Positions 6,541 through 15,573 of a DNA stretch of 46,552 nucleotides are shown here, piece by piece (within the stretch, counting starts at the first letter, position 1; every line of letters starts with the position of its first letter). Where the stretch lies: positions 1 through 46,552 of the IMG/VR virus record IMGVR_UViG_3300038701_001423, one strand, 5' to 3'. The notes beneath the pieces are model-generated. The model saw only the letters and a list, made by a program, of their open reading frames with translations. It was not told the origin of the DNA and did no database searches. The position numbers and the translations under genes are program-made. Source of the DNA: a virus.

Positions 6541-7923
6541 ATGAATGTGCAATTGACCGCCAACCAGCGCAAAGGCATTCAGATCCTCCAAGGCAGGATC
6601 CCTGCGACCAATGCTTATTCTGGCATAGGCCCTCTCATTGGCGTTGAAGGACGCAGCTCGACCTTCAAGCACGACATTGAATACGACTTCGGTTATCCAC
6701 GCTCAACAGAGCTAGGCTTTACCAACTTCCACAACATGTGGAAGCGCAGAGGCATTGCTCATGGCTTGGTAGGCAAGACAGCCAACAAGACTTGGCAGGA
6801 AGCCCCTGTGATCGTTGAAGACCCAGAGGAGCACAAGGAAACCAACCTCGAGAAGGCTATCCGGACCCATCTCCAGAAGATTCGCTTCTGGCAACAGATG
6901 CAAGAGACGGATCTTCGCTCTATGGTCGGCAAATACTCTGCCTTGATCTTCAGGCTTGGAGATGGCAAAGCGTTCGACCAGCCAGTTGAGCGTGTTCCAG
7001 GTAAGATCAAGGGCCTGCTCTCAGTCATCCCTGCATGGGAAGGACAGCTGCAGCCAGCGGACTGGGACAATAACTCTGAGTCCCCGACCTATGGCCAACC
7101 TCTCATGTACACATTCAACGAGAGCAAGGTTGACGCAAAGGATGGCTCTACGCGTTCCTTCTCTGTGCACCCTGACCGCGTTCTCATCTGGTCTCGGGAC
7201 GGAACAGTGTTCGGAGACTCAAAGCTTGAGCCATGTTACAATGCTCTCATGGACGTGGACAAGATCCGTGGTGGCGGCGCAGAAGGCTTCTGGAAGAACG
7301 CCAAGGCTCAACCAGTGTTGACTGCGACAGAGGAGGTCGACTTCAATCAACTGGCGTCTATGCTCGGGACGGATCTTGAGGGTCTACCTGACGCGTTGGA
7401 CGGTGTCGTTCGCCGCTGGTCCAAGGGCTTCGATGAGAGCTTGATGCTCCAAGGCATGAAGGCAGAGACGTTGTCTGTTACCATGATTCAACCTGAACAG
7501 TTCTTCAACATTGCAGTCCAAGAGATCTCAGCCAGTTGGCCAATTCCTCAGAAGGTGTTGACAGGCATGCAGACGGGGGAGCGTGCATCGACTGAGGACA
7601 GCAAAGAATGGGCTCAGATCAACGCTAATCGCAGGAATGCTATCGTCATCCCAAACATTATGGATGCTCTCGACAGGTTCGTCTCTTGGGGCATGATCCC
7701 TGACCAAGACTGGCATGTCTCTTGGGCAGACTTGACTGCGCCTACGATCGTGCAGAAGATGGAGATCTCAGAGAAGATGGCTAAGGTCAATCAGGCTATG
7801 TTCGCTACTGGCGAAGCTGTGTTCACAGACGACGAGATCCGGGCAGCGGCAGGCTACGACCCAATGGAAGTTGCAGACTTCTCTGAGCCCGATGACATGC
7901 TTGAGGAGGATGTAGATGGCTAA
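6541..7923 (+). CDS. Portal protein (DUF1073 type)
   Basis: A 460-residue protein directly after terminase, in the usual portal position. The sequence has DUF1073-type features: NMWKRRGIAHGLVGKTANKT, the HPDRVLIWSRDG segment, a GTVFGDSKLEPCYNAL wing-to-stem helix, and PQKVLTGMQTGERASTEDSK before the C-terminal helical region. The portal is the dodecameric ring at one capsid vertex through which DNA enters and leaves. The gene starts two bases after the terminase stop and overlaps the next gene by 8 bases. Confidence 0.85.
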   Translation: MNVQLTANQRKGIQILQGRIPATNAYSGIGPLIGVEGRSSTFKHDIEYDFGYPRSTELGFTNFHNMWKRRGIAHGLVGKTANKTWQEAPVIVEDPEEHKETNLEKAIRTHLQKIRFWQQMQETDLRSMVGKYSALIFRLGDGKAFDQPVERVPGKIKGLLSVIPAWEGQLQPADWDNNSESPTYGQPLMYTFNESKVDAKDGSTRSFSVHPDRVLIWSRDGTVFGDSKLEPCYNALMDVDKIRGGGAEGFWKNAKAQPVLTATEEVDFNQLASMLGTDLEGLPDALDGVVRRWSKGFDESLMLQGMKAETLSVTMIQPEQFFNIAVQEISASWPIPQKVLTGMQTGERASTEDSKEWAQINANRRNAIVIPNIMDALDRFVSWGMIPDQDWHVSWADLTAPTIVQKMEISEKMAKVNQAMFATGEAVFTDDEIRAAAGYDPMEVADFSEPDDMLEEDVDG

Positions 7924-8824
7924 GTCTCCAACGATACCTCGCTCAAAGACCAACCCTGTTGGCCAGACTCAACGCATTCAGAAGTCTGTCGTCGCAATGA
8001 ACAAGGATCTCAACGACATGAGAGACTTTGTGCTGCAGCAGATTGGCGCTTGGCAAGTGACCGTGGCCAATGAGCTGCAAGCCAATGCCTTCTACGACTA
8101 CGGCGTGAGCGTGGATGAGATTGTGCGTCTAGTGTCTGTCATCCGTCAGGCTCTGGCCAATGGCGGAGGACCAGAGCAGGTTAGAGAAGCAGTGAGAGCA
8201 GCATATAGCGAGGGGGTGGCTCGTGCTTCTGGCAACATCTCCGGCCTCTCGGATGATTACCCATGGACCCCCCAGATGCGGCTTCAAGATAGGCTCGTGC
8301 TTCAGAGGTCTGTCATGGCAGGGTCGAGGGCGCTTGAGCAGCTCAAAGGCTTCAATGCCCAGACAGCTTCCGATCTATCTCGTCTGCTCTTTGAGGCGGT
8401 CCAGAGCGGAGAGAATCCTCGTAGTCTGGCAAGGAAGATCCGCAAGCGCTTCAACGTAAGCAAATCTCGCGCAGAACGCATTGCTCGCACCGAGATCACC
8501 ATGGCTCATCGGCGCGGTCGGTGGGATGAGGCACGTGAAGCCGAAGAGAAGTTCAACATCAAGACTAAGCTGCTGCATAACTCAGCTCTCATCGCAGGAA
8601 GGACCAGACGTTCGCATGCGGTGCGCCACGGCAAGCTCTTTACGCGCGAAGAGGAAGCAGCGTGGTACTCGATCAACGGCAACGGGATCAACTGTCTGTG
8701 TTCGCAGACCGAGGTCACTGTTGGACCGGACGGAGAGCCTCTGTTCGGTGACAAACTCATAGCCCGCATGGAAGAGCAGCGCGCTCGCTTCATTGCGTCT
8801 GGCGCAGATGGAGGTAAAGTATGA
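7916..8824 (+). CDS. MuF-like minor head protein
   Basis: A 302-residue protein of the Mu F / SPP1 gp7 family. The helical N-terminus is followed by the conserved RIARTEITMAHRRGRW segment at about residues 185-205 and a terminal cysteine pair, GNGINCLCSQTEV, near 255-270, the usual signature. These proteins sit near the portal inside the head and take part in early morphogenesis. The start has GGAGG upstream, within the portal gene, and the stop overlaps the next start (ATGA). Confidence 0.87.
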   Translation: MAKSPTIPRSKTNPVGQTQRIQKSVVAMNKDLNDMRDFVLQQIGAWQVTVANELQANAFYDYGVSVDEIVRLVSVIRQALANGGGPEQVREAVRAAYSEGVARASGNISGLSDDYPWTPQMRLQDRLVLQRSVMAGSRALEQLKGFNAQTASDLSRLLFEAVQSGENPRSLARKIRKRFNVSKSRAERIARTEITMAHRRGRWDEAREAEEKFNIKTKLLHNSALIAGRTRRSHAVRHGKLFTREEEAAWYSINGNGINCLCSQTEVTVGPDGEPLFGDKLIARMEEQRARFIASGADGGKV

Positions 8825-9987
8825 AGACCAACCCTGTATTCGTAGTCAACAAGACTGCGGTCCACAACTTCTCGCAAGGTGATTCTATCCGGGCGAACAT
8901 CAAGACCGCAGTCAACGCTGCAGAGATCAAGCATGAGCAGCGCGATGGACGAGACGTCATCGTCGTGCCAAGCTACACTCTGCCAGACAACATCGTGATG
9001 AACAACATCTTCTATCCTGCGGAAGAAATCGAGAAGAGCTACCAGACGCTGGAAGGCACTCCTGCTCCGTTGGGCCATCCGACAGTCAACGACATGTTCG
9101 TCCCTGCAGCATCTCCTCTGGGACTTAACCTTGGATACTTCGGTGCTTGGAACAGCAACGTCGAACGTCGAGGCAACCGAGTGTTCGTGGAGAAGGTAAT
9201 CGACGTAGAGCGCGCCAATGAGAGCGATATGGGACGTCGCGTGATCGAGGCTATCAATGAAGGCAAGCCTATCCACACCTCGACAGGGTTGTTGATGCAT
9301 ATGCGTGAATGCACCAATGGCCTTGCTGACTGGGAAGGCTACGACATGGAGTTTGACCACGATGCAATCCTTCTGGATGAGGAAGGCGCTGCCAACCCAT
9401 CTCAGGGGGTGGGAATGATGGTTAATGATAAGAAGGTTGCAGTTGTCAACTCTTCTATCGAGCAAGATTTTGACCAAGAGGTCGAATGGGCAGTCGAGCA
9501 GATCGTTCGTGCTGCTGAACGCGCTGAAGAACGCGAGGACACCAACCCCCTCGTTCAGCGCATCAAGTCCGCAATTATGAAGGCCATAGGTCTTGAGCGG
9601 GAAACTGAAACTGTAGAAGGGAATTCTGAGATGACTGACGTCACCAAAGAACAATTCGACGAACTTTCCGCCAAGGTGAATGCGCTGGCGGAAGTCGACC
9701 ACACGGAGACAATCACGTCTGCTGTGAATGATGCTATGGCTCCGATGAACGAGTTCATTGCCTCGCAGAAAGCAGCTGCCAACGCAGAGCATGAGGCTCT
9801 CGTGGCGAAGGCTGTTGAAGCTGAGCTGTTGTCCGAGGACGATGCCAAGGCGACCCCAATGAACGCTCTCAAAGCACTCATCGAGGCCAGCACTGAGGAG
9901 CAACCTCTTCCTGCTCCGGGCATCATCAACGGCTTCAACTCCAACGCCGAGAAAATCTCTCTGGCATCTGATTGGGAGAACGAATAA
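8821..9987 (+). CDS. DUF2213 prohead protease with fused scaffold-like C-terminus
   Basis: The N-terminal 200 residues match DUF2213: SYTLPDNIVMNNIFYPAEEI, GTPAPLGHPTV, and IHTSTGLLMHM followed by the FDHDAIL segment. In this family the histidine and serine of these motifs are thought to serve a prohead protease. The C-terminal 120 residues are acidic, alanine-rich and coiled-coil-like, as expected of scaffold. An in-frame ATG at 9631, preceded by GAAGGG nine bases upstream, could make the 118-residue scaffold separately. The stop overlaps the decoration gene start. Confidence 0.8.
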   Translation: MKTNPVFVVNKTAVHNFSQGDSIRANIKTAVNAAEIKHEQRDGRDVIVVPSYTLPDNIVMNNIFYPAEEIEKSYQTLEGTPAPLGHPTVNDMFVPAASPLGLNLGYFGAWNSNVERRGNRVFVEKVIDVERANESDMGRRVIEAINEGKPIHTSTGLLMHMRECTNGLADWEGYDMEFDHDAILLDEEGAANPSQGVGMMVNDKKVAVVNSSIEQDFDQEVEWAVEQIVRAAERAEEREDTNPLVQRIKSAIMKAIGLERETETVEGNSEMTDVTKEQFDELSAKVNALAEVDHTETITSAVNDAMAPMNEFIASQKAAANAEHEALVAKAVEAELLSEDDAKATPMNALKALIEASTEEQPLPAPGIINGFNSNAEKISLASDWENE

Positions 9988-10445
9988 TGACCACTGCAAA
10001 CGTCGTCTTCTCGGGTCCTGCCACAAAGCGTGACCCTATCACTCGCAGCAAGCTCATCGCTTCTGGCCAGACAATCTTGCCCGGCCATCTGGTCGTGCTC
10101 AACGGTTCAGGCGAGTTCGTTGCCAACACGACCCAAGGCGTTGTCGAGGGCGTGATGATCGCAGACATGAATGTTATTGAACAGAAGTCTGTGACCGAAG
10201 CTCTGACTGCCGGAGACATGGCCAAAGCCTTTGTCCCCGAAGTCGGTTGCACATACAATCTGGTTCTGGCCGCAAGCCAGACTATCGCAGAAGGTGATGG
10301 CCTTACGCCTGACGCTACTGCGGGTCAGGTTGAAGCTGCAGCATCTGGCGATGAAGTTATGTTCGTCGCTGAAGAAGCAGTCACCACGACAGGTGCCACA
10401 GGCCGCATTCGCGTCCGTTGTGTCGCCACATCGACAACAGCATAA
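9987..10445 (+). CDS. Head decoration protein
   Basis: A 152-residue beta-rich protein between scaffold and major capsid. The ATG at 9987 overlaps the previous stop (TAATG) and follows GGGAG. The sequence has the pattern of DUF2190/lambda D-like capsid decoration proteins: SGQTILPGHLVVLNGSGEF, then EGDGLTPDATAGQV and a closing RIRVRCVAT strand. Such proteins cap the capsid surface and stabilise it. The assignment rests mostly on position and fold-like pattern. Confidence 0.7.
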   Translation: MTTANVVFSGPATKRDPITRSKLIASGQTILPGHLVVLNGSGEFVANTTQGVVEGVMIADMNVIEQKSVTEALTAGDMAKAFVPEVGCTYNLVLAASQTIAEGDGLTPDATAGQVEAAASGDEVMFVAEEAVTTTGATGRIRVRCVATSTTA

Positions 10446-10460
10446 AGGAGAACTGACAAA

Positions 10461-11519
10461 ATGTTCTACTTCGACAAAGAGTTCGCGACAGATACGCGTT
10501 CTGGCCTCAATCACAAGCTGCAGAAGCGCCACGTCACTCGTCAGCGTGAACACTTCGCCGCTCACAACGCTCAGTTCTTGGGTGCCAACGGCACTTTCAC
10601 TGGCAACGCTGCTGCGATCATCCCTCAGGATGTCTATCGTGAGTTTGAGTCTGTCACCAAGCAACTGATGCGATCACCCAACCTGACGTTCATGAATGAC
10701 CTGATGGCCCTCTCCAAAGGCCTTCCCGTCGGCAAGATCGAACACGTCTACCGTCAGGTCTCTGACAACGGCATCGTGGTCTCGGATCTTGAGGGTGCAT
10801 CTCCGGTTGAGATCGACAAGGCCGATTACACCTACGACTCAAGCATCAAAGTCGTACACAAGACTGGTTTCGGCCGCTCTTGGATGGAGATGGAAGGTCA
10901 ATCGAGCGAAGGCTTTGACGGCCTGATCGACGACCAAGCCAACTCTGTGCGCAAGATGCAAGAGACAATCGCTGGCCATATCTACAACGGCGTCGATATC
11001 ACGTTCAAAGGCACATCTGCGACTGGTGTGAAGACCAGTTCAAAGACTGCGTCTGTAGACCTCGACGCTGATGGTCTGAACATTGACTTCACGTCTGCTG
11101 CAGCTACGGCTGAAAACATTCGTGCAGCTTTCATCGCCCTCGTCGATGCTCTGCGCATCACGAACAATGTCGGTGAAGACGTCACGTTCTACGTCTCTCG
11201 CGAGATCATGTCCAACTTCCAGCGCTACTACAGCACTTCGGATGTTGGCTTCGGCACCATCATGAAGAACCTGTTGGAGCTGAATGGCGTTGCTGCGATC
11301 AAGGAAGATGCCCAACTGTCTGGCAACGAACTCATCGGCGTCGCTCTGAACTCAGAGCACATCCGTCCGCTCGTCGGCATGGCCGTGACGACTGTTCCTC
11401 TGGTTCGCACAGACCCCTTCTCGAACTACAACTTCATCACGTGGTCGAACATTGGTCTTGAGCAGAAGGCTGATTACAATGGCCTTGTTGGAGCTCTGTA
11501 CGCTCGCGAGATCGCCTAA
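10461..11519 (+). CDS. Major capsid protein
   Basis: A 352-residue protein following scaffold and decoration genes, with a strong AAAGGAG ribosome site. The sequence fits an HK97-fold shell protein: a charged N-terminal arm, the P-domain segment GKIEHVYRQVSDNGIVVSDL, a GRSWMEMEGQSSEGFDGLID helix region, and late beta segments (IGVALNSEHIRPLVGMAVTT). It resembles the capsid group annotated as DUF6260, from memory. It would assemble into the icosahedral shell. Confidence 0.85.
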   Translation: MFYFDKEFATDTRSGLNHKLQKRHVTRQREHFAAHNAQFLGANGTFTGNAAAIIPQDVYREFESVTKQLMRSPNLTFMNDLMALSKGLPVGKIEHVYRQVSDNGIVVSDLEGASPVEIDKADYTYDSSIKVVHKTGFGRSWMEMEGQSSEGFDGLIDDQANSVRKMQETIAGHIYNGVDITFKGTSATGVKTSSKTASVDLDADGLNIDFTSAAATAENIRAAFIALVDALRITNNVGEDVTFYVSREIMSNFQRYYSTSDVGFGTIMKNLLELNGVAAIKEDAQLSGNELIGVALNSEHIRPLVGMAVTTVPLVRTDPFSNYNFITWSNIGLEQKADYNGLVGALYAREIA

Positions 11520-11526
11520 CCAACAG

Positions 11527-11553
11527 AGCTCAGGGGGATGGTCTCTCTGAGCT
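11527..11553 (+). terminator. Hairpin after the capsid gene
   Basis: AGCTCAG and CTGAGCT form a 7-bp stem with a 13-base loop immediately after the capsid stop. There is no T-run, so it is more likely a weak terminator or an mRNA-stabilising hairpin that keeps capsid expression high. Confidence 0.4.
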
Positions 11554-11580
11554 TCAACCAACAGTTTCGGGAGAAGAAAC

Positions 11581-11901
11581 ATGAAAGTCAAGTGCGTAAG
11601 CAACCGTTTGAATCACATCACTTATGACGTCGATGGCAATGGCAAGAAAACCCCCCGCAAGGTGCTTCCGGGGATGACGTTCAACGTCAAGAATATCCCT
11701 AAGGCTTGGGAAGGCCTCGTGGTCCCTCTTGAAGGTGACCTCGAAGGCACCACCTCAGATGCAGATGAAAAGACTGCAGTTGTGAACCCCGCAGACAACG
11801 ATGACGCAGCTAAGGCTGCTGAAGCGAAAGCTGCCGAAGCGAAAGCTTCCGAAGAAGCTAAGGCTGCTGAAGAGGCCAAAGCTAAAGCTGCGAAGAAGTA
11901 G
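11581..11901 (+). CDS. Small structural protein with Ala/Lys/Glu tail, 106 aa
   Basis: The first 55 residues form a small beta domain (RKVLPGMTFNVKNIPKAWEG) typical of proteins encoded right after major capsid genes. The last 45 residues are acidic, then a low-complexity helix of AAKAAEAKAAEAK-type repeats ending in KAAKK. The ATG follows GGGAG. It may be a head-associated protein; the exact role is not known. Confidence 0.65.
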   Translation: MKVKCVSNRLNHITYDVDGNGKKTPRKVLPGMTFNVKNIPKAWEGLVVPLEGDLEGTTSDADEKTAVVNPADNDDAAKAAEAKAAEAKASEEAKAAEEAKAKAAKK

Positions 11902-11921
11902 GGTTCGGCTAACGACCCTTC

Positions 11922-11966
11922 CTACCGACCATTCCGAGATTATCCTCCCTTTGGTCTGGTCGGTAG
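11922..11966 (+). terminator. Inverted repeat between head genes
   Basis: CTACCGACCA pairs with TGGTCGGTAG (10-bp perfect arms, 25-base loop). No T-run follows. It fills most of the 94-base gap before the gene at 11996 and could act as a partial terminator or RNA-processing hairpin. Confidence 0.45.
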
Positions 11967-11995
11967 CCCTATAACCTTACTGAAAGGCAAATATA

Positions 11996-12439
11996 ATGGC
12001 CACATTTACCAAAATCAACGATTGGCTTGAGTATCTTGCCAATGACGCAGACCTCAATTCGGACACATTCCGGCTGGCTCTGTCCAACACTGCACCGGGG
12101 GCTGAGTCTTCAAACCCTACTGCAGACGACAACGGGATTCTGGCGAACGTTACGCAGATCTCTTATGCGAACTATTCCGATGACTTGACTTCGGATCGTG
12201 TTCTAGAAGCTGTCACATCTACTCAGACAGGTGGGACGTTGACGTTAGACTTCGGTGACATCGTGATCACAGCGTCAGGTGGCGCTATTGCGGATTTCCG
12301 TTACATTTACGTCTATGATGACACAGTCGCAGGTGATCCGCTGGTCGCAGTCTGGGATCACGGTTCTACCGTTTCCTTGGCTGATGGTTCAAGCGCAACT
12401 CTAACAGTCAATGCTTCTGGCGCATTCACGATCGCGTAA
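11996..12439 (+). CDS. Head-associated structural protein, 147 aa
   Basis: A beta-rich, serine/threonine/aspartate-rich protein (TFRLALSNTAPGAE, then ADFRYIYVYDDTVAGDPLVA) of a type often found between capsid and connector genes in long-tailed phages and annotated only as structural. The start has AAAGG upstream. The gene ends three bases before the next start, so the two are co-translated. The role is inferred from position. Confidence 0.6.
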   Translation: MATFTKINDWLEYLANDADLNSDTFRLALSNTAPGAESSNPTADDNGILANVTQISYANYSDDLTSDRVLEAVTSTQTGGTLTLDFGDIVITASGGAIADFRYIYVYDDTVAGDPLVAVWDHGSTVSLADGSSATLTVNASGAFTIA

Positions 12440-12442
12440 AAT

Positions 12443-14143
12443 ATGCCCACCGTAAGCGCTACCACAGGCGCACCCACAAATATCACTGTTGACGGCGACG
12501 AGCTTTATGAGTTCGCCGCTGATGGCAGCATTACGTTCTCCGCAGGAGGAACGGTTGAGTATTTGGTGGTTGCTGGTGGCGGTGGCGGCGGTGGCCAACA
12601 CTCAGGTGGCGGCGGTGGTGCTGGTGGCGTGCTCAGCGGCACATTCACTGCTACAGCTTCTACTTACACAATTGACATTGGCGCAGGTGGCTCCGGCCAC
12701 TCCTTCGGGACCATCGGGACCAACGGCGAAAACTCTTCTATCACGGGCACCAATGCTCCTACCGCAGCAATCGGCGGTGGTCACGGTAACGATGAGAACA
12801 CTGCGACAGTAGGTTCTGGCGGCTCAGGTGGCGGTGGCGCTGGTGGCGCTAACGAAAAGTCGGGCGGCACCGGAACCTCTGGTCAAGGCAGTGATGGCGG
12901 AGCAGGTAACGCTGGAGCAGTGTCTGCATACGGCACTGGTGCTGGCGGTGGCGGCGCTGGAGGAGTTGGTGCAGATGGCAACGATGGCACAGGCGTTGGC
13001 CACGCAGGCGGCGTAGGCGTCTCCAACAGCATCACAGGCTCAGCTGTCTTCTATGGCGGCGGTGGCGGCTCAGGCGCTTGGGACTTCGACGGTGTGCGTG
13101 TCGGTTTCTATGCAGGCGGTGCGGGCGGCAATGGCGGCGGTGGCCAAGGCGCTGACAGTAACGATCCTGCAAGCGTAGGCAATGGCGTCGATGGCCTAGG
13201 CGGCGGCGGTGGTGGTAGCCAAGGCAACAGCGGCTTCATTCGCAACGGCGGCGATGGCGGCGATGGTGTAGTCTTCATCCGCTTCACTCCTGAATCTGCC
13301 GGGACAACAATCGAGCTTGACTCTGGATCATACTCCTTGTCAGGCAACGATGTTGGTGTCACTCTAGCAGAGAATATAGAACTGGATTCTGGGTCTTACA
13401 GCTCTGCCGGGTTCGATCTTGACGTCGCGACCAACACTCTTGTCGAGCTTGACTCTGGGTCATACTCTTTGAGCGGGCAAGCATTGCAAGTCGATACTGC
13501 GACGCAAGTCACGCTAGACTCAGGATCTTACGCTCTCACAGGGAACGATCTTGACGTCGGGGGGCAAGTCTCAATCTCTCTCGAGACAGGCTCATACAGC
13601 CTGAGCGGCTTCCCGCTCGCAGAGTCATTCAATACTGTTGTGCTTCTTGACTCTGGTTCATATTCTTCCTCTGGCTTTGACATCAGTATCGCCGAGAACC
13701 AATTGGTTGAGCTCGCTACAGGCTCTTACAACTTAACTGGCCAAACTCTTGCGGTTGATCTTGCAGGCCAGACGACAATAGTTCTCAACACGGGCGCATA
13801 TGAACTTGCTGGCAGAGACCTTGACTCAACTCAACAACTCATCATAGACTTAGCGTCCGGAACCTACTCTTCTGTTGGGTTCTCATTGGCTCTAGATGAG
13901 ACAACCCTAGTCAGCCTTGATTCAGGTAGCTACACGTTCTCTGGGAACGACTTGGCAGTCTCAGATGAGAGAGTCATTGCACTTGACTCAGGAGCTTACA
14001 TTCTAACAGGGATCGATGTGAGCATACTTAGCGACGAGTTCTCTTCTCGTCGTTGGGCCAACAGCCAGAATGGCGGCTCAGTGGCGAGGCCCTCAAACAG
14101 CGGTTCAGTAACAAGACCCTTCAACGGAGGATCAGTAAGTTGA
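12443..14143 (+). CDS. Glycine-rich protein with eleven 22-residue repeats, 566 aa
   Basis: Three parts can be seen. Residues 1-45 form a beta head domain (VEYLVVAGGGGGGG). Residues 45-285 are glycine-rich, with runs of GGGG and aromatic spacers, like polyglycine adhesin domains at the tips of phage fibres. Residues about 289-540 hold eleven tandem units near LDSGSYSLSGNDLxV, about 22 residues each. The C-terminal tail repeats GGSV. It lies among head genes rather than with tail fibres, so it may decorate the capsid or be a surface-exposed binding protein. The high-GC glycine codons stand out from neighbouring genes. Confidence 0.7.
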   Translation: MPTVSATTGAPTNITVDGDELYEFAADGSITFSAGGTVEYLVVAGGGGGGGQHSGGGGGAGGVLSGTFTATASTYTIDIGAGGSGHSFGTIGTNGENSSITGTNAPTAAIGGGHGNDENTATVGSGGSGGGGAGGANEKSGGTGTSGQGSDGGAGNAGAVSAYGTGAGGGGAGGVGADGNDGTGVGHAGGVGVSNSITGSAVFYGGGGGSGAWDFDGVRVGFYAGGAGGNGGGGQGADSNDPASVGNGVDGLGGGGGGSQGNSGFIRNGGDGGDGVVFIRFTPESAGTTIELDSGSYSLSGNDVGVTLAENIELDSGSYSSAGFDLDVATNTLVELDSGSYSLSGQALQVDTATQVTLDSGSYALTGNDLDVGGQVSISLETGSYSLSGFPLAESFNTVVLLDSGSYSSSGFDISIAENQLVELATGSYNLTGQTLAVDLAGQTTIVLNTGAYELAGRDLDSTQQLIIDLASGTYSSVGFSLALDETTLVSLDSGSYTFSGNDLAVSDERVIALDSGAYILTGIDVSILSDEFSSRRWANSQNGGSVARPSNSGSVTRPFNGGSVS

Positions 14144-14826
14144 CAGACTTCTATATCTACCAGAGCGACACATCCCCCGGTTTGGAATACACGCTGCCCC
14201 CCCTGACTGATCTGTCAGGAGCTTCTGTCACCTTCTCAATGAGAGACCGAGACGGGACAGTCATCATTGACGCGGAAGCGGCAACCATTGAGAACGCAGC
14301 ATCGGGGGTGGTTCGTTACGCTTTCACGGCTGCTGACACTGCAACTCAAGGAGAGTTCGTAGCTAACTTCAGAGTCGTCTATGGCGACGGCACCATTGAG
14401 ACCTTCCCGAACTCTGCAGACATCAATATCAGCATCAGAGGCGGCGGTGTCTATGCTGTGTCCGTCGCAGCGGTCTTGGATGGCTTCTCGACTGGAGCTT
14501 CCGCAGGAGATGTCGCTGGTTTCATATCGCTCATAGATCAAGCTGATGAGTGTCTTGAGGCCAATTCTGTTCCTGGAGCAGTGGCCAAGCAACTCAAGGT
14601 CTTGGGTGTGAGGCACCTAGTCTCAAACTCCACAGACCGAGGCTCAGTGACCCAAGAGAGATCTGCGTCTGGCGCTTCACGCTCCTACGGTTCTCGTCGC
14701 AAAGGAGACACAGGTTATCTCGAGACATTGAGAACGATCGACCAATACGGTTGCGTCACAAACATCATTTCTCGCAACGGCTCGGTTCAGTTGAGATCTG
14801 TCGGGAGGCGTTCAGATTATGAGTAA
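14140..14826 (+). CDS. BppU-like domain fused to head-tail connector domain, 228 aa
   Basis: The start is a TTG at 14140 that overlaps the previous stop and lies nine bases after GGAGG. Residues 1-105 resemble the BppU N-terminal domain: TSPGLEYTLPPLTDLSGASV, then a GVVRYAFTAADTATQGEF segment and TFPN. Residues 120-228 resemble gp6-type connector adaptors: a QADECLEANSVPGAVAKQL helix and an ERSASGASRSYGSRR loop. The adaptor half would join the portal to the tail. The added domain may face outward. The fusion is seen directly; the roles come from family resemblance. Confidence 0.65.
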   Translation: MTDFYIYQSDTSPGLEYTLPPLTDLSGASVTFSMRDRDGTVIIDAEAATIENAASGVVRYAFTAADTATQGEFVANFRVVYGDGTIETFPNSADINISIRGGGVYAVSVAAVLDGFSTGASAGDVAGFISLIDQADECLEANSVPGAVAKQLKVLGVRHLVSNSTDRGSVTQERSASGASRSYGSRRKGDTGYLETLRTIDQYGCVTNIISRNGSVQLRSVGRRSDYE

Positions 14827-15169
14827 GTTCTCTTCATGGTCATACACTGCCAAGTGCACCATCTGGAAGGCTACAGGCTTCGACGCCTATGACCAGCCTA
14901 CAGGTTACGAACGCACTGTGTTTGACTGCGACTTCAAAGCTGGCGGAGATCTGGTCCAAGACAGTGCAGGTGTGCAATTCACCGCTCAGAGCAACGTCTA
15001 TCTTGAGGCTGCTGACGCCGATGCGCCAGAGGTAGGATCTTTCTTGGTCATAGGGGTCAACACTGCGACAGATCCCCCAGCGAGTGCTGAGCAGATCCGC
15101 AGAGTGATGTCCTACAACGCCAACACCTTCGATGAGGGCTTGCCTGACAGGAGGTTGATCACGGGATGA
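14819..15169 (+). CDS. Head closure protein
   Basis: A 116-residue beta-barrel-like protein located between adaptor and tail-completion genes, the usual place of the head-closure (SPP1 gp16-like) ring. Features: a WSYTAKCTIWKATGFDAYDQ start and a VGSFLVIGVNTATDPPASAE segment, as in small phage closure proteins. It overlaps both neighbours. The assignment is based on gene order and pattern. Confidence 0.6.
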   Translation: MSKFSSWSYTAKCTIWKATGFDAYDQPTGYERTVFDCDFKAGGDLVQDSAGVQFTAQSNVYLEAADADAPEVGSFLVIGVNTATDPPASAEQIRRVMSYNANTFDEGLPDRRLITG

Positions 15170-15573
15170 GCAATAACATCAAAGTGAAAGGCATTCCTGG
15201 AGCCAAGAAGGCGCTCAAGAGGGCGCTCAATGAGATTGAGAATGTCACTGAGGAAATGCTTGTCGTCATGATGCAGGCAATCTCCGCCAACACAATGCCT
15301 TACGTCCCTGTTGACACTTCAGCGTTGATCAACAGTGAGTATCGGCGTTCTGGAGAAGGAGCCAAAGGCCCATGGGCTGTCATTGGTTATGGCGGAGCTT
15401 CTGAGCTGTCAGCCGGGGGTGGCACTCCTGTTAGTGAATACGCAGCTATCGTCCACGATGGCCCGCAGAAGAATTGGCAGAAGCCGGGTGCGTCAAACAA
15501 GTTCCTAGTCAAAGGCCTCAAAGACTTCATCCAGGACGACTTGTCCAGAATTATATCGGCGTACCAACCATGA
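15166..15573 (+). CDS. HK97 gp10-like neck protein
   Basis: A 135-residue protein with the HK97 gp10 pattern: a helical N-terminus, PYVPVDTSALINSEYR, YAAIVHDGPQKNW (the YA.yvH motif), and a KFLVKGLKDF C-terminal helix. These proteins help complete the tail before joining to the head. The start overlaps the previous stop. Confidence 0.75.
   Translation: MSNNIKVKGIPGAKKALKRALNEIENVTEEMLVVMMQAISANTMPYVPVDTSALINSEYRRSGEGAKGPWAVIGYGGASELSAGGGTPVSEYAAIVHDGPQKNWQKPGASNKFLVKGLKDFIQDDLSRIISAYQP

Noticed and set aside
8506-10026. Open 506-residue frame on the minus strand over the MuF and protease genes
   Set aside because: Antisense to two clearly recognised head genes, low-complexity cysteine/leucine composition and no ribosome site.
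12560-13300. Repetitive GGCGGT-rich DNA, considered as a CRISPR or satellite array
   Set aside because: Repeats are irregular glycine codons in one long frame, without unique spacers of constant length.
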